This document shows, piece by piece, positions 1-7,851 of a DNA stretch of 64,000 bases; positions within the stretch are counted from its first letter, which is position 1; every line of letters starts with the position of its first letter. The stretch spans positions 124,001-188,000 of the forward strand of contig NW_026870456.1 in the NCBI RefSeq assembly GCF_963576545.1, read 5' to 3'. Position numbers and translations under genes: made by a program. Source of the stretch: Limanda limanda (lineage: Eukaryota > Chordata > Actinopteri > Pleuronectiformes > Pleuronectidae). The notes beneath the pieces are model-generated. The model was not told the DNA's origin and ran no database searches. It was given only the letters and a program-made list of their open reading frames with translations.

Positions 1-156
1 CTATGTGCTTTCATCCCTAACCCTAACCCTAACCCTTCCGAAAGTCGGAGAAGCTCAAGGATGGTACCGATCGATGCGCGCTACCCCATTTAGTGGGGGT
101 AGAGCCTACTTGCAAGTCTCTCCGACCTTCACAAAAAAAGTTATTCAAGAATATCT

Positions 157-313
157 CTTTCTCCTATGTGCTTTCATCCCTAACCCTAACCCTTCCGAAA
201 GTCGGAGAAGCTCAAGGATGGTACCGATCGATGCGCGCTACCCTATTTAGTGGGGGTAGAGCCTACTTGCAAGTCTCTCCGACCTTCACAAAAAAAGTAA
301 TTCAAGAATATCT
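157..313 (+). repeat. 157-bp A variant (two hexamers); 19 copies in window
   Basis: These As lack exactly one CCCTAA hexamer and keep three G-tracts on the minus strand. They start at 157, 1121, 2884, 8333, 11058, 11370, 14584, 17325, 17482, 19245, 21969, 29358, 32563, 37384, 38821, 43159, 44603, 62024 and 63306. Several differ in hexamer number from their counterparts in duplicated blocks: 11058 against a 163-bp unit at 14266, and 37384 against 163-bp units at 26790 and 41716. Hexamer loss or gain has therefore recurred after duplication. Confidence 0.93.
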
Positions 314-468
314 CCTCAGATTTGGGGGAATTTCGTCGGTCGACCTCTTCCGAAGGTCGTACAAGCTCGGGGATGGTACCAATCGATCCGCAGGACCCAA
401 ATTAGTCCAGATGCAACCACTTTCCAAGTCTCTCCGACCTTCACAAAAAAAGTTATTCAAGAATATCT
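314..468 (+). repeat. Exemplar B monomer, 155 bp
   Basis: A representative type B unit, from CCTCAGATTT to GAATATCT. Residues 1-34 are a B-specific module without telomere repeats, holding a G5 run and the palindrome GGTCGACC. Residues 35-112 align without gaps to A residues 43-120 at 55/78 positions. Residues 113-155 match the last 43 bp of A exactly. B lacks the CTACCCC/GGGGTAG hairpin and the ACTTGCAAGT palindrome of A, and keeps only a weak GGAC/GTCC stem there. Its end is the same as that of A, so A and B join in either order without disturbing phase. B and A clearly descend from one ancestral monomer; which 5' module is ancestral cannot be told from this window. Confidence 0.96.
341..359. 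other. Exemplar hairpin in B (CGACCT / AGGTCG)
   Basis: B residues 28-46 form a perfect 6-bp stem with a 7-nt loop. The 8-bp palindrome GGTCGACC (338-345) overlaps its left arm. The structure recurs in nearly every B. Examples of change are GGTGGACC near 8517, TTGGTCG near 10280 and 13488, and CTCTTTCGAAGG near 10776 and 13984. Confidence 0.7.
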
Positions 469-652
469 CTTTCTCCTATGTGCTTTCATCCCTAACCCTA
501 ACCCTAACCCTTCCGAAAGTCGGAGAAGCTCAAGGATGGTACCGATCGATGCGCGCAACCCCATTTAGTGGGGGTAGAGCCTACTTGCAAGTCTCTCCGA
601 CCTTCACAAAAAAAGTTATTCAAGAATATCTCTTTCTCCTATGTGCTTTCAT

Positions 653-673
653 CCCTAACCCTAACCCTAACCC
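653..673 (-). repeat. Exemplar telomere tract in A: (CCCTAA)3CCC, four G-tracts on minus strand
   Basis: Each ordinary A monomer carries three full CCCTAA hexamers followed by CCC. On the minus strand this reads as four GGG tracts separated by TTA, the minimal canonical intramolecular G-quadruplex pattern. The tract also contains two overlapping TTAGGGTTA sequences, the core recognised by Myb-type telomere-repeat proteins of the TRF family. About 277 of 300 A copies keep this form and 23 have one hexamer fewer. The array therefore holds roughly 880 hexamers, close to 6 kb or about 10% of the window, in regularly spaced clusters. Base-substituted copies include those near 9311, 16387, 27627 (also 38215 and 42553), 29539 and 62048. 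Binding and folding are inferences. Confidence 0.95.
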
Positions 674-674
674 T

Positions 675-687
675 TCCGAAAGTCGGA
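675..687. other. Exemplar small hairpin in A (TCCGA-AAG-TCGGA)
   Basis: A 5-bp perfect inverted repeat with a 3-nt loop directly follows the telomere tract in each A (residues 44-56). A G-to-A change (TTCCAAAAG, for example at 6448) breaks the stem in a small related group of monomers, also seen near 24098, 34691, 39023, 43361 and 44805. Another variant (GTTGG, at 10148 and 13356) weakens it. Confidence 0.7.
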
Positions 688-718
688 GAAGCTCAAGGAT
701 GGTACCGATCGATGCGCG

Positions 719-740
719 CTACCCCATTTAGTGGGGGTAG
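719..740. other. Exemplar hairpin in A (7-bp stem, 8-nt loop)
   Basis: CTACCCC and GGGGTAG form a perfect 7-bp inverted repeat around an 8-nt loop, at residues 88-109 of the A monomer. It recurs in nearly every A. The GCGCAACCCC subtype changes the second base of the stem, and isolated changes occur, for example at 3932 in the loop. B has no equivalent strong stem. It lies 6 bp upstream of the palindrome ACTTGCAAGT. There is no coding context, so a transcription terminator is not proposed. Confidence 0.8.
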
Positions 741-751
741 AGCCTACTTGC

Positions 752-794
752 AAGTCTCTCCGACCTTCACAAAAAAAGTTATTCAAGAATATCT
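752..794 (+). repeat. Exemplar 43-bp module shared by A and B
   Basis: This block runs from AAGTCTCTCC to GAATATCT and contains an A7 tract. It closes every A and every B (426-468 is the B example). The A and B consensus sequences are identical across all 43 positions, while the 18 positions just upstream agree at only 8. Changes within the block are rare; the common ones are at the last base of the A7 run (A to C in 19 monomers, A to G in a few). The block could be a protein-binding element, a nucleosome-positioning or exchange-prone segment, or a recently converted tract. No function is demonstrated. Confidence 0.93.
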
Positions 795-3521
795 CTTTCT
801 CCTATGTGCTTTCATCCCTAACCCTAACCCTAACCCTTCCGAAAGTCGGAGAAGCTCAAGGATGGTACCGATCGATGCGTGCTACCCCATTTAGTGGGGG
901 TAGAGCCTACTTGCAAGTCTCTCCGACCTTCACAAAAAAAGTTATTCAAGAATATCTCTTTCTCCTATGTGCTTTCATCCCTAACCCTAACCCTAACCCT
1001 TCCGAAAGTCGGAGAAGCTCAAGGATGGTAACGATCGATGCGCGCTACCCCATTTAGTGGGGGTAGAGCCTACTTGCAAGTCTCTCCGACCTTCACAAAA
1101 AAAGTTATTCAAGAATATCTCTTTCTCCTATGTGCTTTCATCCCTAACCCTAACCCTTCCGAAAGTCGGAGAAGCTCAAGGATGGTACCGATCGATGCGC
1201 GCTACCCCATTTAGTGGGGGTAAAGCCTACTTGCAAGTCTCTCCGACCTTCACAAAAAAAGTTATTCAAGAATATCTCCTCAGATTTGGGGGAATTTCGT
1301 CGGTCGACCTTTTCCGAAGGTCGTACAAGCTCGGGGATGGTACCAATCGATCCGCAGGACCCAAATTAGACCAGATGCAACCACTTTCCAAGTCTCTCCG
1401 ACCTTCACAAAAAAAGTTATTCAAGAATATCTCTTTCTCCTATGTGCTTTCATCCCTAACCCTAACCCTAACCCTTCCGAAAGTCGGAGAAGCTCAAGGA
1501 TGGTACCGATCGATGCGCGCTACCCCATTTAGTGGGGGTAGAGCCTACTTGCAAGTCTCTCCGACCTTCACAAAAAAAGTTATTCAAGAATATCTCCTCA
1601 GATTTGGGGGAATTTCGTCGGTCGACCTCTTCCGAAGGTCGTACAAGCTCGGGGATGGTACCAATCGATCCGCAGGACCCAAATTAGTCCAGATGCAACC
1701 ACTTTCCAAGTCTCTCCGACCTTCACAAAAAAAGTTATTCAAGAATATCTCTTTCTCCTATGTGCTTTCATCCCTAACCCTAACCCTAACCCTTCCGAAA
1801 GTCGGAGAAGCTCAAGGATGGTACCGATCGATGCGCGCAACCCCATTTAGTGGGGGTAGAGCCTACTTGCAAGTCTCTCCGACCTTCACAAAAAAAGTTA
1901 TTCAAGAATATCTCTTTCTCCTATGTGCTTTCATCCCTAACCCTAACCCTAACCCTTCCGAAAGTCGGAGAAGCTCAAGGATGGTACTGATCGATGCGCG
2001 CTACACCATTTAGTGGGGGTAGAGCCTACTTGCAAGTCTCTCCGACCTTCACAAAAAAAGTTATTCAAGAATATCTCTTTCTCCTATGTGCTTTCATCCC
2101 TAACCCTAACCCTAACCCTTCCGAAAGTCGGAGAAGCTCAAGGATGGTACCGATCGATGCGCGCTACCCCATTTAGTGGGGGTAGAGCCTACTTGCAAGT
2201 CTCTCTGACCTTCACAAAAAAAGTTATTCAAGAATATCTCCTCAGATTTGGGGGAATTTCGTCGGTCGACCTCTTCCGAAGGTCGTACAAGCTCGGGGAT
2301 GGTACCAATCGATCCGCAGGACCCAAATTAGTCCAGATGCAACCACTTTCCAAGTCTCTCCGACCTTCACAAAAAAAGTTATTCAAGAATATCTCTTTCT
2401 CCTATGTGCTTTCATCCCTAACCCTAACCCTAACCCTTCCGAAAGTCGGAGAAGCTCAAGGATGGTACCGATCGATGTGCGCAACCCCATTTAGTGGGGG
2501 TAGAGCCTACTTGCAAGTCTCTCCGACCTTCACAAAAAAAGTTATTCAAGAATATCTCTTTCTCCTATGTGCTTTCATCCCTAACCCTAACCCTAACCCT
2601 TCCGAAAGTCGGAGAAGCTCAAGGATGGTACCGATCGATGCGCGCTACCCCATTTAGTGGGGGTAGAGCCTACTTGCAAGTCTCTCCGACCTTCACAAAA
2701 AAAGTTATTCAAGAATATCTCTTTCTCCTATGTGCTTTCATCCCTAACCCTAACCCTAACCCTTCCGAAAGTCGGAGAAGCTCAAGGATGGTACCGATCG
2801 ATGCGCGCTACCCCATTTAGTGGGGGTAGAGCCTACTTGCAAGTCTCTCCGACCTTCACAAAAAAAGTTATTCAAGAATATCTCTTTCTCCTATGTGCTT
2901 TCATCCCTAACCCTAACCCTTCCGAAAGTCGGAGAAGCTCAAGGATGGTAACGATCGATGCGCGCTACCCCATTTAGTGGGGGTAGAGCCTACTTGCAAG
3001 TCTCTCCGACCTTCACAAAAAAAGTTATTCAAGAATATCTCTTTCTCCTATGTGCTTTCATCCCTAACCCTAACCCTAACCCTTCCGAAAGTCGGAAAAG
3101 CTCAAGGATGGTACCGATCGATGCGCGCTACCCCATTTAGTGGGGGTAGAGCCTACTTGCAAGTCTCTCCGACCTTCACAAAAAAAGTTATTCAAGAATA
3201 TCTCCTCAGATTTGGGGGAATTTCGTCGGTCGACCTCTTCCGAAGGTCGTACAAGCTCGGGGATGGTACCAATCGATCCGCAGGACCCAAATTAGTCCAG
3301 ATGCAACCACTTTCCAAGTCTCTCCGACCTTCACAAAAAAAGTTATTCAAGAATATCTCTTTCTCCTATGTGCTTTCATCCCTAACCCTAACCCTAACCC
3401 TTCCGAAAGTCGGAGAAGCTCAAGGATGGTACCGATCGATGCGCGCTACCCCATTTAGTGGGGGTAGAGCCTACTTGCAAGTCTCTCCGACCTTCACAAA
3501 AAAAGTTATTCAAGAATATCT

Positions 3522-3674
3522 CCTCAGATTTGGGGGATTTCGTCGGTCGACCTCTTCCGAAGGTCGTACAAGCTCGGGGATGGTACCAATCGATCCGCAG
3601 GACCCAAATTAGTCCAGATGCAACCACTTTCAAGTCTCTCCGACCTTCACAAAAAAAGTTATTCAAGAATATCT
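3522..3674 (+). repeat. Short B variants (153 and 154 bp); 12 copies
   Basis: Two single-base deletions define short Bs. One removes an A, giving GGGGGATTTCG; the other removes a C, giving CCACTTTCAAGTC. Both occur together in the 153-bp copies at 3522 and 4640. Only the first occurs at 19883, 22607, 29996 and 33201, and those copies have CCACTTTTCAAG at the second site. Only the second occurs at 6728, 24378, 34972, 39304, 43642 and 45086. These variants are good family markers: each class sits at matching places in the barcode. Confidence 0.93.
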
Positions 3675-4000
3675 CTTTCTCCTATGTGCTTTCATCCCTA
3701 ACCCTAACCCTAACCCTTCCGAAAGTCGGAGGAGCTCAAGGATGGTACCGATCGATGCGTGCAACCCCATTTAGTGGGGGTAGAGCCTACTTGCAAGTCT
3801 CTCCGACCTTCACAAAAAAAGTTATTCAAGAATATCTCTTTCTCCTATGTGCTTTCATCCCTAACCCTAACCCTAACCCTTCCGAAAGTCGGAGAAGCTC
3901 AAGGATGGTACCGATCGATGCGCGCTACCCCTTTTAGTGGGGGTAGAGCCTACTTGCAAGTCTCTCCGACCTTCACAAAAAAAGTTATTCAAGAATATCT

Positions 4001-4158
4001 CTTTCTCCTATGTGCTTTCATCCCTAACCCTAACCCTTTCCGAAAGTCGGAGAAGCTCAAGGATGGTAACGATCGATGCGCGCTACCCCATTTAGTGGGG
4101 GTAGAGCCTACTTGCAAGTCTCTCCGACCTTCACAAAAAAAGTTATTCAAGAATATCT
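4001..4158 (+). repeat. 158-bp A variant (two hexamers plus an extra T); 4 copies
   Basis: These As have one hexamer fewer and an additional T, giving CCCTTTCCG after the telomere tract. Copies start at 4001, 5119, 23087 and 33681. All four also carry GGTAACG instead of GGTACCG and sit at equivalent places in related blocks, so they trace to one ancestral unit copied by block duplication. Confidence 0.92.
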
Positions 4159-4639
4159 CTTTCTCCTATGTGCTTTCATCCCTAACCCTAACCCTAACCC
4201 TTCCGAAAGTCGGAGAAGCTCAAGGATGGTACCGATCGATGCGCGCTACCCCATTTAGTGGGGGTAGAGCCTACTTGCAAGTCTCTCCGACCTTCACAAA
4301 AAAAGTTATTCAAGAATATCTCCTCAGATTTGGGGGAATTTCGTCGGTCGACCTCTTCCGAAGGTCGTACAAGCTCGGGGATGGTACCAATCGATCCGCA
4401 GGACCCAAATTAGTCCAGATGCAACCACTTTCCAAGTCTCTCCGACCTTCACAAAAAAAGTTATTCAAGAATATCTCTTTCTCCTATGTGCTTTCATCCC
4501 TAACCCTAACCCTAACCCTTCCGAAAGTCGGAGAAGCTCAAGGATGGTACCGATCGATGCGCGCTACCCCATTTAGTGGGGGTAGAGCCTACTTGCAAGT
4601 CTCTCCGACCTTCACAAAAAAAGTTATTCAAGAATATCT

Positions 4640-5757
4640 CCTCAGATTTGGGGGATTTCGTCGGTCGACCTCTTCCGAAGGTCGTACAAGCTCGGGGATG
4701 GTACCAATCGATCCGCAGGACCCAAATTAGTCCAGATGCAACCACTTTCAAGTCTCTCCGACCTTCACAAAAAAAGTTATTCAAGAATATCTCTTTCTCC
4801 TATGTGCTTTCATCCCTAACCCTAACCCTAACCCTTCCGAAAGTCGGAGGAGCTCAAGGATGGTACCGATCGATGCGTGCAACCCCATTTAGTGGGGGTA
4901 GAGCCTACTTGCAAGTCTCTCCGACCTTCACAAAAAAAGTTATTCAAGAATATCTCTTTCTCCTATGTGCTTTCATCCCTAACCCTAACCCTAACCCTTC
5001 CGAAAGTCGGAGAAGCTCAAGGATGGTACCGATCGATGCGCGCTACCCCATTTAGTGGGGGTAGAGCCTACTTGCAAGTCTCTCCGACCTTCACAAAAAA
5101 AGTTATTCAAGAATATCTCTTTCTCCTATGTGCTTTCATCCCTAACCCTAACCCTTTCCGAAAGTCGGAGAAGCTCAAGGATGGTAACGATCGATGCGCG
5201 CTACCCCATTTAGTGGGGGTAGAGCCTACTTGCAAGTCTCTCCGACCTTCACAAAAAAAGTTATTCAAGAATATCTCTTTCTCCTATGTGCTTTCATCCC
5301 TAACCCTAACCCTAACCCTTCCGAAAGTCGGAGAAGCTCAAGGATGGTACCGATCGATGCGCGCTACCCCATTTAGTGGGGGTAGAGCCTACTTGCAAGT
5401 CTCTCCGACCTTCACAAAAAAAGTTATTCAAGAATATCTCCTCAGATTTGGGGGAATTTCGTCGGTCGACCTCTTCCGAAGGTCGTACAAGCTCGGGGAT
5501 GGTACCAATCGATCCGCAGGACCCAAATTAGTCCAGATGCAACCACTTTCCAAGTCTCTCCGACCTTCACAAAAAAAGTTATTCAAGAATATCTCTTTCT
5601 CCTATGTGCTTTCATCCCTAACCCTAACCCTAACCCTTCCGAAAGTCGGAGAAGCTCAAGGATGGTACCGATCGATGCGCGCTACCCCATTTAGTGGGGG
5701 TAGAGCCTACTTGCAAGTCTCTCCGACCTTCACAAAAAACGTTATTCAAGAATATCT
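4640..5757 (+). repeat. 1118-bp higher-order unit, copy 2
   Basis: Its order is identical to copy 1. The last A carries AACGTT (C at 5740), which the corresponding A of copy 1 lacks, so the duplication boundary or a later change lies there. B starts are at 4640 and 5440. Confidence 0.92.
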
Positions 5758-7851
5758 CTTTCTCCTATGTGCTTTCATCCCTAACCCTAACCCTAACCCT
5801 TCCGAAAGTCGGAGAAGCTCAAGGATGGTACCGATCGATGCGCGCTACCCCATTTAGTGGGGGTAGAGCCTACTTGCAAGTCTCTCCGACCTTCACAAAA
5901 AAAGTTATTCAAGAATATCTCCTCAGATTTGGGGGAATTTCGTCGGTCGACCTCTTCCGAAGGTCGTACAAGCTCGGGGATGGTACCAATCGATCCGCAG
6001 GACCCAAATTAGTCCAGATGCAACCACTTTCCAAGTCTCTCCGACCTTCACAAAAAAAGTTATTCAAGAATATCTCTTTCTCCTATGTGCTTTCATCCCT
6101 AACCCTAACCCTAACCCTTCCGAAAGTCGGAGAAGCTCAAGGATGGTACCGATCGATGCGCGCTACCCCATTTAGTGGGGGTAGAGCCTACTTGCAAGTC
6201 TCTCCGACCTTCACAAAAAAAGTTATTCAAGAATATCTCTTTCTCCTATGTGCTTTCATCCCTAACCCTAACCCTAACCCTTCCGAAAGTCGGAGAAGCT
6301 CAAGGATGGTACCGATCGATGCGCGCTACCCCATTTAGTGGGGGTAGAGCCTACTTGCAAGTCTCTCCGACCTTCACAAAAAAGGTTATTCAAGAATATC
6401 TCTTTCTCCTATGTGCTTTCATCCCTAACCCTAACCCTAACCCTTCCAAAAGTCGGAGAAGCTCAAGGATGGTACCGATCGATGCGCGCTACCCCATTTA
6501 GTGGGGGTAGAGCCTACTTGCAAGTCTCTCCGACCTTCACAAAAAAAGTTATTCAAGAATATCTCTTTCTCCTATGTGCTTTCATCCCTAACCCTAACCC
6601 TAACCCTTCCAAAAGTCGGAGAAGCTCAAGGATGGTACCGATCGATGCGCGCTACCCCATTTAGTGGGGGTAGAGCCTACTTGCAAGTCTCTCCGACCTT
6701 CACAAAAAAAGTTATTCAAGAATATCTCCTCAGATTTGGGGGAATTTCGTCGGTCGACCTCTTCCGAAGGTCGTACAAGCTCGCAGATGGTACCAATCGA
6801 TCCGCAGGACCCAAATTAGTCCAGATGCAACCACTTTCAAGTCTCTCCGACCTTCACAAAAAAAGTTATTCAAGAATATCTCTTTCTCCTATGTGCTTTC
6901 ATCCCTAACCCTAACCCTAACCCTTCCGAAAGTCGGAGAAGCTCAAAGATGGTACCGATCGATGCGCGCTACCCCATTTAGTGGGGGTAGAGCCTACTTG
7001 CAAGTCTCTCCGACCTTCACAAAAAAAGTTATTCAAGAATATCTCCTCAGATTTGGGGGAATTTCGTCGGTCGACCTCTTCCGAAGGTCGTACAAGCTCG
7101 GGGATGGTACCAATCGATCCGCAGGACCCAAATTAGTCCAGATGCAACCACTTTCCAAGTCTCTCCGACCTTCACAAAAAAAGTTATTCAAGAATATCTC
7201 TTTCTCCTATGTGCTTTCATCCCTAACCCTAACCCTAACCCTTCCGAAAGTCGGAGAAGCTCAAGGATGGTACCGATCGATGCGTGCAACCCCATTTAGT
7301 GGGGGTAGAGCCTACTTGCAAGTCTCTCCGACCTTCACAAAAAAAGTTATTCAAGAATATCTCTTTCTCCTATGTGCTTTCATCCCTAACCCTAACCCTA
7401 ACCCTTCCGAAAGTCGGAGAAGCTCAAGGATGGTACCGATCGATGCGTGCTACCCCATTTAGTGGGGGTAGAGCCTACTTGCAAGTCTCTCCGACCTTCA
7501 CAAAAAAAGTTATTCAAGAATATCTCTTTCTCCTATGTGCTTTCATCCCTAACCCTAACCCTAACCCTTCCGAAAGTCGGAGAAGCTCAAGGATGGTAAC
7601 GATCGATGCGCGCTACCCCATTTAGTGGGGGTAGAGCCTACTTGCAAGTCTCTCCGACCTTCACAAAAAAAGTTATTCAAGAATATCTCTTTCTCCTATG
7701 TGCTTTCATCCCTAACCCTAACCCTAACCCTTCCGAAAGTCGGAGAAGCTCAAGGATGGTACCGATCGATGCGCGCTACCCCATTTAGTGGGGGTAGAGC
7801 CTACTTGCAAGTCTCTCCGACCTTCACAAAAAAAGTTATTCAAGAATATCT
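5758..7851 (+). repeat. Block with A-run barcode 1 4 1 4, related to 23.4, 34.0, 38.8, 43.2 and 44.6 kb
   Basis: B starts are at 5921, 6728 (154 bp) and 7045. The monomers around 6275-7200 share AAAAAAGGTT, TTCCAAAAG and the 154-bp B with blocks at +17650 bp and beyond. Two consecutive As carrying GCGTGCAACC (near 7283) and GCGTGCTACC (near 7446) recur at 44.2-44.4 and 45.7-45.8 kb. They are replaced by one A at 24.9, 35.5 and 39.9 kb. Confidence 0.85.

Larger units (their letters stand above)
632..794 (+). repeat. Exemplar A monomer, 163 bp
   Basis: A representative type A unit, taken from CTTTCTCC to GAATATCT. Residues 1-42 are the A-specific module, ending in (CCCTAA)3CCC at 22-42. Residues 43-120 are the middle module, about 71% identical to B. 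Residues 121-163 are the module shared identically with B. Within 44-124 lie many short dyads: a TCCGA/TCGGA hairpin (44-56), GGTACC (70-75), CGATCG (75-80), GCGCGC (83-88), a CTACCCC/GGGGTAG hairpin (88-109) and the palindrome ACTTGCAAGT (115-124). A run of seven As is at 140-146. Most of the 300 A copies differ from this unit by only zero to a few bases. Copies begin 99 bp before each marker GTG (93 bp in the 157-bp form). Confidence 0.97.
1..3521 (+). repeat. Left block, A-run barcode (2) 5 1 3 5 1
   Basis: B monomers start at 314, 1278, 1596, 2240 and 3204. The part from 469 matches 16836-19882 at an offset of 16367 and then 16361 bp. Shared markers are GGTAACG near 1028/17389, GGGTAAAGCC near 1220/17581, GTACTGATCG at 1988/18349 and GGAAAAGC near 3096/19457. 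The two copies differ by one hexamer in the monomer before marker 1057/17418. Private changes here include the CpG transition at 2206. This is an older duplicate of the block that seeds the 10.1-kb unit. Confidence 0.85.
3522..4639 (+). repeat. 1118-bp higher-order unit, copy 1
   Basis: The order is B(153) A A A(158) A B A. Copy 2 follows directly at 4640 with the same order and lengths. I noticed one clear difference, T at 3932 against A in copy 2. The match extends leftward to about 3141 but stops at GGAAAAGC near 3096, where the counterpart near 4214 has GGAGAAGC. Confidence 0.93.

Noticed and set aside
675..740. Intrinsic transcription terminators or riboswitch-like hairpins
   Set aside because: The stems are short, repeat in every monomer and have no following T-run or gene context.
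752..794. Promoter elements such as a TATA-like sequence in the AT-rich end of the monomer
   Set aside because: The AT-rich stretch is part of the invariant module in all copies. No initiator or downstream gene exists to support a promoter call.
3394..4784. Minus-strand open frames of 77-90 codons at 3394-3666 and 4512-4784, and the 77-codon ones near 19755, 22479, 29868 and 33073
   Set aside because: They occur only where a single-base deletion in a short B shifts the frame. They are shadows of the repeat, not genes.
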